Assembly (NCBI RefSeq): GCF_900101905.1
Contig: NZ_FNAJ01000011.1
Location: 1-64,000 of the forward strand
Direction of reading: 5' to 3'
DNA length: 64,000 bases
Source of the DNA: Myxococcus virescens
GTDB taxonomy: Bacteria; Myxococcota; Myxococcia; Myxococcales; Myxococcaceae
The position numbers and the translations under genes are program-made. The notes under the pieces were generated by a model, which made no database searches, had not been told where the DNA came from, and saw only the letters and a program-made list of their open reading frames with translations. Below, one piece after another: positions 28,354 to 39,400 of the stretch (positions are counted from its first letter, which is position 1; each line of letters opens with the position of its first letter).

Positions 28354-29127
28354 TCAGGCATCGAGCGTCGCGCCCCCGTCGACGCGGAGGTCGTGCAGGG
28401 TGATGTGGCGTGCCGCGTCCGAGACGAGGAACCGCACCGCGTTGGCGATGTCCTCGGGGGTGGCGATGCGTTGCAGGGGGATGCCCAGGCGATAGGCCTC
28501 GGGCGAGCCGGCAATCACCGCCTGCGCGCCGGAGTCATCCGCCCAGAGCGCGCGCTGCATGGCGGTGTCCGTGGAGCCAGGGGACACGACGTTGCAGCGG
28601 ATGCCGTGTGGGGCCAGCTCCAGGCCCAGGCACTTGGTGAACATGCTGGAGGCGGCCTTGGAGGCGGCGTACGCGGCCATCTGCGTGCGGGGCACGGCGG
28701 CGGCGTTGGAGCCCACGGTGACGATGACACCGCTTCGCCGGGGCACCATGCGCCGGGCCACGGCGCGGGACACCTGGAACACGCCCAGCGTGTTGACGGA
28801 GAAGGTGAATGCCCAGTCCTCGTCGCTGTAGGACAGGATGGGGCCCGTGCGCAGGACGCCCGCCACGTTGGCCAGCACTTCGATGGGGCCCAGCTCCCGC
28901 TCAATGCGCTCCACCACGGCGTCGACGGCGGCGACATCACTCACGCTGGCCGGGTAGGCCACCGCGTGTTGATGCTTCTGCCGGAGCTCGGCCACCAGGG
29001 CGCTCAGGCCGTCCGCGTTGGTGTCGACCGCGGCGATGAGGGCTTCGCCCGCCAGCGCACGTGCCACTGCCGCGCCAATACCTTGTGCGGCACCTGTGAC
29101 GAGTGCCACCCGGGTGGGCGTTCCCAT
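28354..29127 (-). CDS. mxcC: 2,3-dihydro-2,3-dihydroxybenzoate dehydrogenase
   Basis: 257-residue short-chain dehydrogenase, EntA family, which uses NAD+ to make 2,3-dihydroxybenzoate. It has the cofactor loop [13 protein letters not shown], a VANVAGVLR block, the YAASKAA catalytic Tyr/Lys, and [10 protein letters not shown] 29127 has a strong AGGAGG about 10 nt upstream. It is the first gene of the leftward siderophore operon, with overlapping Fur-like sites 50-80 nt upstream. Confidence 0.94.
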   Translation of the reverse strand: MGTPTRVALVTGAAQGIGAAVARALAGEALIAAVDTNADGLSALVAELRQKHQHAVAYPASVSDVAAVDAVVERIERELGPIEVLANVAGVLRTGPILSYSDEDWAFTFSVNTLGVFQVSRAVARRMVPRRSGVIVTVGSNAAAVPRTQMAAYAASKAASSMFTKCLGLELAPHGIRCNVVSPGSTDTAMQRALWADDSGAQAVIAGSPEAYRLGIPLQRIATPEDIANAVRFLVSDAARHITLHDLRVDGGATLDA

Positions 29128-29179
29128 GTCCCTGTTCCTCCTTCTGGATGCCTGCGCCCGCTCGTTGGGCTCATAAGTG

Positions 29180-29204
29180 GATAATGAGAATGATTTTCAT
29201 TATC
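29180..29204 (-). promoter_or_regulatory. Two overlapping Fur-box-like sites before mxcC
   Basis: GATAATGA at 29180-29187 and TCATTATC at 29197-29204 form a perfect inverted repeat. Within it, 29180-29198 and 29186-29204 each match the 19-nt Fur consensus at 16 positions, the overlapping arrangement seen at strong Fur operators. Reading leftward, a TTGACA (29241-29246) with a weak -10 about 17-18 nt on would start transcription just upstream of these sites. Confidence 0.8.
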
Positions 29205-29490
29205 GAGGCGGCGCAGATATGTGCCACGCAGCGTCAGGGGTGTCAAGAAGGGAAGTAAGGGATTGCGGGTAACGCATATTGCAATGGCCGCCCGGTCGGG
29301 CTGTCACGCATCGGGTTCCACCGCGGCGCCACGCTTCTTTTGGCCGCGTTGGGAGCGGACCGGGCTCGTGTCCGATGATGGGATTTCGCGTGCCACAGGC
29401 GAACGCGAATCCCGTCCCGGCCGGGTGTGCGAAGGGCCCTGTCGGGCGCGACGTTTGATGGCGTTGGAGTTGCAGTGGAGTCTGGCCTTC
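29205..29490. other. Intergenic region between mxcC and the permease gene
   Basis: Together with the Fur sites, this makes a 363-nt gap between divergent genes. It should hold both promoters. Apart from the leftward TTGACA at 29241-29246, I see no gene, repeat or RNA in it. In-frame extensions of the permease frame into it look non-coding. Confidence 0.5.
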
Positions 29491-31878
29491 ATGTCCCAGC
29501 TTCTTCAGGACGTTCGCTTGTCCCTGCGTCGCATGCGGCGCGAGGCCGCATTCACGCTGGTCATCATCACCACGCTGGCGCTGGCCATTGGCGCCACCAC
29601 CGCCGTCTTCAGCGCGGTGTACCAGGTGTTGCTCCGGCCGTTGCCGTACCGAGCGCCGGAGCAACTGGTGACGCTGTACCAGTCGACGCCCCAGCGCGAG
29701 CGGATGGGCGTGTCGTTGCAGTCGCTCCAGGCCTGGCGCGAGCGTGCGTTTGCGTTCCAGGGACTGGAGGGGCTGTCGATCCGCGACATCACCTTGGCGG
29801 GTGACGGCGAACTGGAGCGGGTGCGCGCGGGGCGGGCAACAGCGGGCTTGTTCTCGCTCCTGGGCGTGCGGCCGTTGCTCGGACAGGACTTCCGCGCGGA
29901 CAGGGACGCCCATGGCCTGCTCCTGTCGCATGCGCTGTGGCAGCGGCGCTTCGGTGGCCGCCCGGACGTGGTGGGACAGACGTTGATGGTGGATGACCAG
30001 CTCCACACGGTGGTGGGGGTGTTGCCCGCGGGTTTCCGCTTCGCACCGGACGTGGAGGCGTGGAAGCCGTTGGTCCTGGCCGTGGACGAGCCGGCCGGAG
30101 GGGTGTGGCTGCGGGTGGTGGGACGCCTGCGCGAAGGCGTGTCCGCGGAGCAGGCACGCACGGAGATGACGGCCCTGGGCGCGGCGCTGGTGCGCGAGCC
30201 GGGCTTCGCGGAGGAGCCCGCCGGGGTGCGGCTGGTGCCCTTGCACACGCAGGTGGTGGAGGGCTCCCAGGAGCGGCTGTGGCTCCTGGCCGGCGTCGTG
30301 GCGTTGGTGCTGCTGGTGGCCTGCGCCAACGTGGCCAACCTGTTGCTGGCGCGGGCTTCCGCGCGGGAGCGCGAGGTGTCAGTGCGCGCCGCCCTGGGCG
30401 CGGGCCGAGGGCGGCTGGTGCGGCAGTTCCTGGTGGAGAGCGGGATGTTGGCGCTCGTGGGTGGCGCCGCCGGACTGGTCCTGGCGATGTGGGGCATGGA
30501 CCTGCTGCGCGCGCTCATGCCGCCTCAGTTCGTGGATGCCGAGGCGCTCCGCCTGCAGCCGCATGTCCTGGGCATCGCGCTGGTTCTCTCGGTGGTGACC
30601 AGCCTGCTGTTTGGCCTGATCCCCGCGCTGCGGGTGTCGCGCGCGGATGCGCGGGGCGCGCTGGGCGGGCTGCGAGGCGGCGCAGGGGCCACGCGGGGCG
30701 AAGGCGGGCGCGTGGTGCTGGTGGTCGCGCAGGTGGCCCTGGCACTGATTCCGCTGGTGGGCGCGGGCCTGATGCTTCGCACCGTCCATGCCTTGAGCGT
30801 GGTGCCGCTGGGCTTCAATCCCCAGGGCGTCACCGTGGTGGACCTCTCCCTTCCGTCGGCGAAGTACCGGGACGAGGCCGTCCAACGGGCCCTCTTCTCC
30901 AGCGTGTTGGAGCGGGTGCGCGCGCTTCCAGGCGTGACGTCCGCGGGCATGTCCAGCACGGTGCCCCTGTGGGGACGCAATGGCCTGGCGCCGGTGCTGC
31001 TTCCGGGCGAGGCGGCATCACAGGCGGACTCCCGGGAGTTGGTCCACTTCCGCACCACCAGCGACGGCTACTTCAACACCCTGGGCATCCCGCTGAAGGA
31101 AGGGCGCACCATCGAAGCCTGGGATGGGCCGGGCACCGCGCCGGTGGTCGTGGTGAACGAGACGTTCGCCCGGCGCTACTTCCCCGGGCGGAGCGCGGTG
31201 GGGCAGCGCGTGCAACTGGTGCTCGACGGTGAGGCCTTCCGCGAAGTCGTGGGCGTGGTGGGGGATGTCCAGCACAACAGCCTGGATGCGCCCCCGGTCA
31301 GCGAGGCCTTTGTCCCCATGGGACAGCTCTGGGGACTGCACATGCTGCTCACCGTGCGTGCCTCGCAGGACGCTGTCGCGCTGGCCCCGGTGCTGCGCGA
31401 GCAGCTTCGCGCCGTGGCCCCCGAGCTCCCGAGCGTCCCCGTGAGCTCCCTGGAATCGGTCGTGGACGCCAGCGTGGGCCACACGAAGGTGCTGGGTTCG
31501 CTGCTGGTGGCCCTGGCGGTGCTGGGGCTGGTGCTCGCGGGCGTGGGGCTCTACGGCGTGTTGTCCTATTCGGTCAGTCAGCGGACGCGCGAGCTGGGCA
31601 TCCGCATGGCGTTGGGCGCGACCGGGCACTATCTGGTGTGGCGCGTGGTGGGGCAGGGGCTTCGGATGGCCGTGGCCGGCGTCCTCCTGGGGCTCGTCGG
31701 CGCCGCCGTGTTCGCGCGCAGCCTGTCCAGTGTCCTGTATGGCGTGAGCGCGTTCGACGTCGTCACCTTCGCGGCCGTGCCCGCGCTGCTCGCCGCAGTG
31801 GCGTTGCTGGCCAGTTGGCTGCCCGCGCGCCGCGTCACCCGCGTGCCGCTGCACGAGGCGCTGCGCTCGGACGACTGA
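29491..31878 (+). CDS. ABC transporter permease, orphan FtsX/MacB type (ADOP-like)
   Basis: 795 residues with two tandem MacB-periplasmic-domain plus FtsX units. A first membrane helix (about 25-45, [19 protein letters not shown]) is followed by a large periplasmic domain, a three-helix block (about 265-410), a second periplasmic domain, and three C-terminal helices ending ASWLPARRV. The ATG at 29491 is chosen because MSQLLQDVRLSLR aligns with the start of the paralogue at 32569-35049; upstream in-frame starts give unlike sequence. No ATPase gene is adjacent, which is typical of the duplicated orphan permeases of myxobacteria and acidobacteria. Substrate unknown. Confidence 0.85.
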   Translation: MSQLLQDVRLSLRRMRREAAFTLVIITTLALAIGATTAVFSAVYQVLLRPLPYRAPEQLVTLYQSTPQRERMGVSLQSLQAWRERAFAFQGLEGLSIRDITLAGDGELERVRAGRATAGLFSLLGVRPLLGQDFRADRDAHGLLLSHALWQRRFGGRPDVVGQTLMVDDQLHTVVGVLPAGFRFAPDVEAWKPLVLAVDEPAGGVWLRVVGRLREGVSAEQARTEMTALGAALVREPGFAEEPAGVRLVPLHTQVVEGSQERLWLLAGVVALVLLVACANVANLLLARASAREREVSVRAALGAGRGRLVRQFLVESGMLALVGGAAGLVLAMWGMDLLRALMPPQFVDAEALRLQPHVLGIALVLSVVTSLLFGLIPALRVSRADARGALGGLRGGAGATRGEGGRVVLVVAQVALALIPLVGAGLMLRTVHALSVVPLGFNPQGVTVVDLSLPSAKYRDEAVQRALFSSVLERVRALPGVTSAGMSSTVPLWGRNGLAPVLLPGEAASQADSRELVHFRTTSDGYFNTLGIPLKEGRTIEAWDGPGTAPVVVVNETFARRYFPGRSAVGQRVQLVLDGEAFREVVGVVGDVQHNSLDAPPVSEAFVPMGQLWGLHMLLTVRASQDAVALAPVLREQLRAVAPELPSVPVSSLESVVDASVGHTKVLGSLLVALAVLGLVLAGVGLYGVLSYSVSQRTRELGIRMALGATGHYLVWRVVGQGLRMAVAGVLLGLVGAAVFARSLSSVLYGVSAFDVVTFAAVPALLAAVALLASWLPARRVTRVPLHEALRSDD

Positions 31879-31965
31879 GGAAGTCCCCGGGGCGTTCGAT
31901 GCACGCTATCGGCGATTCGCGAGCTGGCTTAGGACTGGGGACAACCTGGCTGGAGGTGCCGCGCG

Positions 31966-32547
31966 ATGAGGAAGGTGAGTCCCACCGGAAAGCCCCTGCC
32001 GGGAAACCGTGGTGCCCTGGTGGCAGTCTTGCAACGGGACTTGTCGGGCACCCTCCGGATGGGGACCGTCTTCGGTGTCCTCGGGCTGGTGGCGGTCGTG
32101 GCTGGCTGGACGTCCATGGAGCAACTGATTGACGCTGGGCGTCGTGAGTTGGCGTATCGCGTGTTGCTCGTCTTCTTGGGGGTGCCCGGCATCATGGGTG
32201 GGCTGCTGTGTTGGTGGCTCGCGCCCCGCAAAACGCGCAGGCTCGTGCGAAGCGTGGAATCGGACGAGCGGACCCCGATGCTGATGTCGGTGGAGCGCAA
32301 GGTATTCGGGAGTGGAAGCGACGAAGTCGTCCACTTCGTGGCCACGCTGTACAGCCTGAGCGCCCATCAGTTGGTGTTGAGGGACGTGCGCCTGCGGCAC
32401 GGGAACAAATGCCTGGCGTATCCCTACGACGAAGGGGTCTCCAAGGTGCCGGTGGATGTCTATGGAAGGCCCGGCGAAGGGCCGGTGGTCATCGATGCGG
32501 GCTGGGGATTCCTGCTTCCCTCCAACCGGACCTATCCCTGGTTCTAG
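31966..32547 (+). CDS. Hypothetical membrane protein with two transmembrane segments
   Basis: 193 residues, family not recognised. Two hydrophobic segments lie at about 31-50 and 64-85, followed by a basic RKTRR and a roughly 105-residue soluble tail rich in charged residues. GGAGG at 31952-31956 sits 9 nt before the ATG. It lies between two convergent FtsX-like permeases, 87 nt after the first and ending 21 nt before the 3' end of the second. No functional link can be shown. Confidence 0.6.
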   Translation: MRKVSPTGKPLPGNRGALVAVLQRDLSGTLRMGTVFGVLGLVAVVAGWTSMEQLIDAGRRELAYRVLLVFLGVPGIMGGLLCWWLAPRKTRRLVRSVESDERTPMLMSVERKVFGSGSDEVVHFVATLYSLSAHQLVLRDVRLRHGNKCLAYPYDEGVSKVPVDVYGRPGEGPVVIDAGWGFLLPSNRTYPWF

Positions 32548-32568
32548 CGGCCCACGGGCCCGCCTGCC

Positions 32569-35049
32569 TCAGTCGTACTTGAGCGCGATGATGGGGTCCA
32601 CGCGCGAGGCACGCAGCGCGGGCACCCAGGTGGCCACCAGTCCCACGCCCAGCAGCACCAGCGGCGCGGCGACGAAGGACAGCGGGTCCAGGGCGCTGAC
32701 GCCGTGGACGAAGCCGGACACCACCCGCGTCAGCGCCAGCGCGCCCGCGCACCCCAGCACCACCCCGCCCGCCACCGAGCCCAGGCCCTGTCGGAGCACC
32801 AGCCTCACCACATCGCCCTGCGTAGCGCCGAGCGCCAGTCGCACGCCCATCTCCCGTGTCCGCTGGCTCACCAGATAGGACAACACGCCGTAGATGCCCA
32901 CTGCGGCCAGCGCGAGCGCCAGCGCCGCCATCATCCCCAGCAACATCATGTTGAAGCGCTCGGAGCCGAGCGAGCGCGCGACGTGGTCCTCCAGCTTCAG
33001 CGTCTCCATCACCGGTTGCTGCGCGTCCACCGCCCACACCTCGCGCTGGACGGCCGTTACGACGTCCGCGTGGCCGCCCCTGGCGCGCACCAGCAGGTTC
33101 TGCGGAATCATCCGCACGACCATCGACGCGACGCCCTGCGACATCTGTCCCGGCGGCAGGTACAGCAGCGGGGGAGGGGCGTCATTCAGGCCGTCCTCGC
33201 GCACGTCCCGCACCACGCCCACCACGACGCGGGGCACCACGTCCCGAAGGGACGGCACCGAATGCGCCACCCGGATGCGCTGGCCGAGGGGGTCCTCGCC
33301 CGGCCAGAACCTGCGCGCCGCCGTCTCGTTGATGACCACCACCGGCTCCGAGCCCGCCACGTCGTTCTCCGCCAGCAGCCGCCCGCGGACGAGGCCGATG
33401 CGCATTACACCGAAGTAGTCCGGCGTCACCGGGCGGTACTGCCCCCAGCCCGCGCCGGGGCCGTTGTCATCCCCCGTGTACTTGCCCTCGATGGCGAACG
33501 ACATGCTGGGGCCCCTGTCCATGGGCAGCGACGTGGCGAACCCGACCGCCTCCACGCCAGGCAACGCCCTCACGCGCTCCACCACCTGCGCCTCGAAGCG
33601 CTCCAGGGCCTGCAACGTGCCGTAGCGTCCCTCCGGGAGCGACAGCCGCAGCACGTGGACGCCGTGCGGGTCGAAGCCCGGCTGCACGCTCTGCAGCGCG
33701 GAGAACCCGCGGATGAGCAGCGCCGCGCCCACCAGCAACATCACCGCCAACGCCACCTGACCTACCACCAGGAACGCGCGCGTGCGCCCGCCCCCCGGGC
33801 CCAGGGTCGCCCGCTGGCTGCCCTCGCGGAGCGCCATCTGGAGGTCCGTGCGCGACGCTTGCCACGCGGGCAACAGCCCGAACAACAGGCCCGTGAGGAG
33901 CGACGCGGCCAGCGTGAAGCCCAACACCGTGCCATCAATGCCCACCTGCGCGCCCGCGAGCCCTCCGTCCCCGGGCAGCAGCGCCGAGGTGTCCGGCGCC
34001 AGCGATAACAACCCGGGCAACACCGCCATCGCCAACAGCACCCCGAGCCCTCCGCCGGCCACGGAGAGCAAGAGGCTCTCCGTGAGCATCTGCCGCGCGA
34101 GCCGCCCCGGCGCCGCGCCCAACGCCGCACGCACCACCAGTTCGCGGTTGCGCGCCGCCGCCCGCGCGAGCTGGAGGTTGGCCAGGTTGACACATGCGAT
34201 GAGCAGCACCAGGCTCACCGCGCCCATCAGCACCCAGAGCGCCAACCGCGTGTCGCCCGCGAGGAACGCCCGCAGGTCCACCGGGGCGAACTCCTGGCCC
34301 TCATCAAGCAGGGCCGGGTTCTCCGCGCGCACGCGTCCCCCCAATGTCTCCAGCGCCGCCGCCGCGCCGTCGGTCGAGACGCCCGGGCGCAGCCTGCCGG
34401 TGACGAAGAGGAAGTGGGAGTTGGTCCGGTCCGTGAGGTCGAGCTGGAGCGGCGTCCACAGGTGCACGCCCGTGGGGTACGCGAACGACGCGGGCGCCAC
34501 GCCCACCACCGTATAGGACTCGTCATTGAGGACGACGGAGCGGCCCACCACGTCCGGCGCGCCACCGAAGCGCCGCCGCCACAGCCTCTCGCTGAGGACG
34601 ACCACGCGAGGCCCGCCCACCACGTCCTCCTCCGGCAGGAAGCCGCGTCCCAGCCTCGGCCTCACGCCGAAGGTCTCGAAGAAGCCCGCCGTCACGCGCA
34701 TGCCCGGCAATCGCTCCGGCATGCCGTCGCCCACGGCGCTGAAGCCCGAAGGCAGCACCTCATAGGCCGTGACGCGCGAGAAGGGCGACCCCTCCGCGGA
34801 CATCCACACGTATCCCGCGATGGACTGCGACGCCGACCGCCCGTGGTCCTTGGTGACTCGCACCACCTGCATCAGCCGGTCTGGCTCCGGGTACGGCAGC
34901 GGCCGCAGCAGCACCCCGTTCACCACGCTGAAGATGGCCGTGTTCGCCCCGATGGCCAGGGCCAGCGTCAGGAGACAGACCAGCGTGAACCCACGGTTCT
35001 TCAGCAAGAGCCGGAGAGAGAAGCGGACATCCTCGATAAGGGCGGACAC
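32569..35049 (-). CDS. ABC transporter permease, orphan FtsX/MacB type (ADOP-like)
   Basis: 826 residues, a paralogue of the permease at 29491-31878 with the same plan: an N-terminal helix ([19 protein letters not shown]), a periplasmic domain, a three-helix block, a second periplasmic domain and three C-terminal helices ending with [15 protein letters not shown] 35049 is preferred because GAGGT lies 6 nt upstream and [12 protein letters not shown] then aligns with the paralogue's start. A longer start at 35106 is possible. No ATPase gene is nearby. It may take part in export or in lipoprotein/peptide stress responses, but this is unproven for the family. Confidence 0.85.
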   Translation of the reverse strand: MSALIEDVRFSLRLLLKNRGFTLVCLLTLALAIGANTAIFSVVNGVLLRPLPYPEPDRLMQVVRVTKDHGRSASQSIAGYVWMSAEGSPFSRVTAYEVLPSGFSAVGDGMPERLPGMRVTAGFFETFGVRPRLGRGFLPEEDVVGGPRVVVLSERLWRRRFGGAPDVVGRSVVLNDESYTVVGVAPASFAYPTGVHLWTPLQLDLTDRTNSHFLFVTGRLRPGVSTDGAAAALETLGGRVRAENPALLDEGQEFAPVDLRAFLAGDTRLALWVLMGAVSLVLLIACVNLANLQLARAAARNRELVVRAALGAAPGRLARQMLTESLLLSVAGGGLGVLLAMAVLPGLLSLAPDTSALLPGDGGLAGAQVGIDGTVLGFTLAASLLTGLLFGLLPAWQASRTDLQMALREGSQRATLGPGGGRTRAFLVVGQVALAVMLLVGAALLIRGFSALQSVQPGFDPHGVHVLRLSLPEGRYGTLQALERFEAQVVERVRALPGVEAVGFATSLPMDRGPSMSFAIEGKYTGDDNGPGAGWGQYRPVTPDYFGVMRIGLVRGRLLAENDVAGSEPVVVINETAARRFWPGEDPLGQRIRVAHSVPSLRDVVPRVVVGVVRDVREDGLNDAPPPLLYLPPGQMSQGVASMVVRMIPQNLLVRARGGHADVVTAVQREVWAVDAQQPVMETLKLEDHVARSLGSERFNMMLLGMMAALALALAAVGIYGVLSYLVSQRTREMGVRLALGATQGDVVRLVLRQGLGSVAGGVVLGCAGALALTRVVSGFVHGVSALDPLSFVAAPLVLLGVGLVATWVPALRASRVDPIIALKYD

Positions 35050-35316
35050 GGGGGGACCTCGGGGGGCGTGTGTTCGCCCTACGGCGCACGATGAGGGCCA
35101 TTGCACTGGCTGCTGGACAGGCGGAGGACCAGCAACTTACGCAGGTCCGGCACCCAGAGGCCATGCCAGTCACTAGGCTTCATGTTGGAAAGCTGCCCAC
35201 GCGCGCCCCCTCCGGTTGGCGTGGGAGCGCTCACCCAGACATCCCCAGGGCAGCCGGAGCGGGCAAGGACTCTCTCGAGGTGATGGGGGTGAGGGGCTGA
35301 TGCGCAGGGAGTGGCC

Positions 35317-36435
35317 ATGGTCCAGAGGCTCAGCGAGGCGGTGCCCATCGAGCGCTGCGAGGTTCTTGCTTACGAGGTCCCAACGGACGCGCAAGAGGCG
35401 GACGGCACCATCGAGTGGGACAGCACGACGCTCGTGGTGGTGGAGCTGACGGCGGGAGGCACGCGCGGGCTCGGCTACACGTACGCGGACGCGTCGGCGG
35501 CGAGCCTCATCCGCCGCTCGCTCACCCGGGCGCTCGAGGGACACGACGTGATGGACGTGCCGGCGCGGATGCGCTCATTGCTGAGGGAGGTCCGCAACAG
35601 GGGGAGGCCGGGACTGGTGTCCATGGCGCTCTCCGCGGTGGACGTGGCGTTGTGGGACACGAAGGCGCGCTTGCTGGACCTGCCGCTGGTGCGGCTGCTG
35701 GGCGCCGCGAGGGATGCGGCACCTGTCTACGGCAGCGGGGGCTTTACCTCGTACTCCATCGAGCGGCTCCAGGCGCAGCTCGCCGGCTGGGTGGAGCAGG
35801 GGATTCCACGGGTGAAGATGAAGGTGGGCAGCCACCCCGAGGAGGACCCAGGCCGGGTGGAGGCCGCGCGGCGCGCCATTGGGCCACGCGCGGCGCTCTT
35901 CGTGGATGCCAACGGTGCATACACGGTGCCGCAGGCCCTCTCGCTCGCGGAGCGCTTCTTGGCGCACGGCGTCTCCTGGTTCGAAGAGCCCGTCTCCAGT
36001 GATGACCTGGAGGGGCTCCACCGCCTGCGCGCTCGCGTCCCCGCCGGCATGGCCGTGGCGGCGGGCGAGTATGGGGACAGCGGTCTCTACTTCCGGCGCA
36101 TGCTGGAGGCGGACGCGGTGGATGTTCTCCAGGCGGACGCCACGCGCTGCCTGGGCATCAGCGGGTTCCTTCAGGCAGACGCGCTGTGCGACGCGTTCGA
36201 CGTGCCTCTCTCTGCCCACTGCGCCCCCGCGCTCCATGCCCATGTGGCGTGCGCGGCGCGGCGACTGGTGCACATCGAGTATTTTCACGACCACGCACGT
36301 TTGGAGCGGATGCTCTTCGACGGCGTGGCTTCGGTCAGGCATGGGACGCTCGCGCCGGACCTGTCGCGTCCGGGCCTGGGGCTGGAGTTGAAGCGGGCGG
36401 ATGCGGCCCGCTACGAGGTGGGCGCCCCGTCCTGA
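35317..36435 (+). CDS. Enolase-superfamily enzyme (mandelate racemase/muconate cycloisomerase)
   Basis: 372 residues. The N-terminal capping domain (1-125) is followed by the barrel domain with the superfamily metal and base residues: KMKVG (a KxK motif at about 170), FVDANGAY (metal Asp), WFEEPV (metal Glu), AAGEYG (metal Glu), VLQADATRC and LSAHCAPALHAH. The KxK motif fits the muconate-lactonising subgroup and the late His fits mandelate-racemase types, so the reaction cannot be named; it should abstract a proton alpha to a carboxylate. ATG 35317 has AGGGAG 5-6 nt upstream and is preferred over GTG 35311. The neighbours do not suggest a pathway. Confidence 0.85.
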   Translation: MVQRLSEAVPIERCEVLAYEVPTDAQEADGTIEWDSTTLVVVELTAGGTRGLGYTYADASAASLIRRSLTRALEGHDVMDVPARMRSLLREVRNRGRPGLVSMALSAVDVALWDTKARLLDLPLVRLLGAARDAAPVYGSGGFTSYSIERLQAQLAGWVEQGIPRVKMKVGSHPEEDPGRVEAARRAIGPRAALFVDANGAYTVPQALSLAERFLAHGVSWFEEPVSSDDLEGLHRLRARVPAGMAVAAGEYGDSGLYFRRMLEADAVDVLQADATRCLGISGFLQADALCDAFDVPLSAHCAPALHAHVACAARRLVHIEYFHDHARLERMLFDGVASVRHGTLAPDLSRPGLGLELKRADAARYEVGAPS

Positions 36436-36469
36436 GGCACGTCATGCCTGGCGTGCTGCTCGACGCCCT

Positions 36470-39400
36470 CTACCCGCTGTAGACACGGCTCAGACGGCGC
36501 CGTGGTGCCGGACGGGCGCGCGAGGTACGCAGTCGCCGCAGGCCCAGGAGCAGCAGGCCCCCCAGCACCGCCGCGGCGCGCGGGCGCCGAAGCGGCGGCC
36601 GCCCCAGCCCCTTCGTCACCCAGCCACGCTCGGGGAAATCGCCCGAGGGGCCCGTGCTCCCGTACGCCTTGGCCATCTGCACCACCTGCGCGATGTGCAG
36701 GGCCCGGCGGTTCGTGTTCTGCGCAATCTGCTCCCGGCAACTGAAGCCGTCGGCGATGACGAGCGCGTCCCGAGGCGTGGCGCGAACCTTGGGCAGCAGC
36801 ACGCGCTCGCCCACCTGCTGGGAGACCGTGAATTTCTCTCCGGCCTCAAAGCCGAACGAGCCCGCCATGCCGCAGCAGCCCGTCTCCGGGATTTCGTAAT
36901 CCAGCCCCAGCTTGTCGAGCACGGCCTTCTCGTCTGTCATCTGGAAGAGCGACTTGTGATGGCAGTGGCCGTGCACCACCGCCTTCTTCGCCATGTGGGG
37001 CAGGGGCACGTCCTTCGCGTACCGGGCGAGGAACTCGCTGAAGAGGAACGTCTGACGGCGGAGCTGTGTGGCGAGCTCCCAATCCGGGAAGAGGTTGCGC
37101 AGCTCATCTCGAAAGACGGACACGCAGCTCGGCTCCAGACCCACCAGCGGCACGCCCGCTTCAATCTCCCGGCGGAGGCTCTCCAGCGTGCGCCGCAGCA
37201 TCCACTTCGCCGTCGTCAGCATGCCGAAGTCGTAGAGCGGCCGGCCGCAGCACAGGAACCCCTGGGGAACCGCCACCTCGAAGCCCGCGTCCTCCAGCAC
37301 GTCCAGCGCCGCGGCCGCCGTCTCCGGAAAGAAGTGGTTGTTGAAGGTGTCCGGCCACAGCATCACCCGCTGGTGGCCCTGCTGGTTCGACACCGGCCGG
37401 CGCGCCACCCATCGCTGGAAGGACTCGGGCGCGAAGCGCGGCAGCTTCCGCTGCGTCGACATGCCGGCCAGCCTCTGGAGCAGCATTCGGGTCGGTGGGA
37501 AACCGGTGAGGACATTCACCAGTCGAGGGGCCCGCATGGCTGCGCGGGCCCAGAGCATGATGAGGCCCATGGCGTAGGCGGGCCGCGGGCGCAGGTGCCC
37601 CTGGTAGTAGTGCGACAGGAACTCCGCCTTGTACGTCGCCAGATCCACCTGCACCGGGCAGTCGCCCTTGCAGCCCTTGCACGCCAGGCACAGCTCCAAT
37701 GACTCCTTCACCTTGTCGTCGCGCCAGCCGTTCTTGACGACCTCGCCCTGGAGCATCTCGAAGAGCAGGTGAGCGCGGCCGCGCGTGGTGTGCTTCTCCT
37801 CCTTCGTCACCATGTAGCTGGGGCACATGGTGCCGCCGTCGTCCCGCCGGCACTTGCCCACGCCCACGCAGCGCTCGGTGGCTCGGTACAGCAGGCCGTC
37901 GTCGTCCGGGTACTTGAAGTGCGTCCGCGGCTTCCAGGTGCGCGCCCGGAAGTCCCGGCCCAGGCGCAACTCCTGGTCGATGGGGTTCGGGTCCACCACC
38001 TTGCCCGGGTTCATCTTCCCCTGCGGATCCCAGATGCTCTTGAACTCGCGGAAGGCCTGCACCAGCTCCGGGCCAAACATGCGCGGGAGGAACTCGGCGC
38101 GTGACTGGCCATCGCCGTGCTCGCCGGACATCGAGCCCCCCATGGACACGCAGAGGTCCACCGCTTCCTCGATGAAGGCGCGATACTGCTGGATGCCTCT
38201 GGATGAGGTGAGGTCGAAGTCGATGCGCGTATGGACGCACGCCTGGCCGAAGTGGCCATAGAGCGAAGCGTCATATCCATACTTGTCGTACAGCTTGCGC
38301 AGGGCGCGCAGGTAGGCCCCCAGCTTCGCGGGAGGCACCGCTGAGTCCTCCCATCCGGGACAGGTGTCTGGCTTGCCGGGCACACGCGCGGTGGCGCCCA
38401 GGCCCGCCTCGCGAACCTTCCACGCGTGCTCGATGTGTTCCCTGTCCGAATACAGCCGCATGTCCACGGGAGCGCCGCGGCCCTTGCGCAGCGCCTCCAT
38501 CATCTCGCGCGCCCGCTCGAGTGCCTCCTCCCGCGTGTCGCCGCCGAGCTCCAGCATGAGGTAGCCCTGGCCCTGTGGGAGGATGTCGAGGAACTCGGCG
38601 TGCGAGCTCATGGGATGGAGTGACTCCATCTGGCTGGTTCGGCCCTTCAGGACGACGTTGTGGATGAGTTCGTCATCCAGCCCCTCCAGCGCGAGCGGGT
38701 GGAAGCGCTCGGCGAGCTCATGGGCGTGGTCTCCAGCGATGTAGATGTCCGGATAGCCGAGCATCACCACCACCCGGTGCGGCGGGCTGTGCACGAGCTT
38801 CAACGTCGCCTCCAGGATGGTGACGCACGTGCCCTCGGTGCCCACCAGGGCGCGCGCCACGTCGAAGCCGTGTTCGGGCAGCAGCGCGTCGAGGTTGTAG
38901 CCAGAGATGCGCCTCGGAATCGGCGGGTAGCGGCGGCGAATCTCCCCCGCGTACCTGTCTCTCAGCTCGCGCAGCTTGCGGTAGATGTCTCCGCGCCGGC
39001 CGCCGGCCCGGATGAGGGCTTCCAGCTCCGCGTCGCTGGTGGGACCCACCTTCATGCGCAGGCCGTCGTGGGTGAGCACGTCCAGCGCCCGCACGTTGTG
39101 CGAGACGGGGCCGGCCATCTGGGCATGAGAGCCGCACGAGTTGTTGCCCAGCATGCCGCCGAGGGTGCAGTGGTTGTGCGTGGCGGGATCCGGGCCGAAG
39201 GTGAGGTGGTACTGCTCGGCCGTGTCGCGCAGGTGGTCCAGGATGGTGCCGGGCTGAACGCGGGCCGTCTTCGCGCCGGGATCCACCTCCAGCACCCGGC
39301 CCAGGTACTTCGTCCAGTCGATGACGACGGCCACGTTGCAGCACTGGCCGGCGAGGCTCGTGCCTCCGCCGCGCGACAGCAAGGGGGCGTCGTATTCGCG

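Noticed and set aside
36401-37702. Plus-strand 433-residue frame opposite the Fe-S dehydrogenase
   Set aside because: No domains and composition typical of antisense shadows; the Fe-S motifs are on the minus strand.
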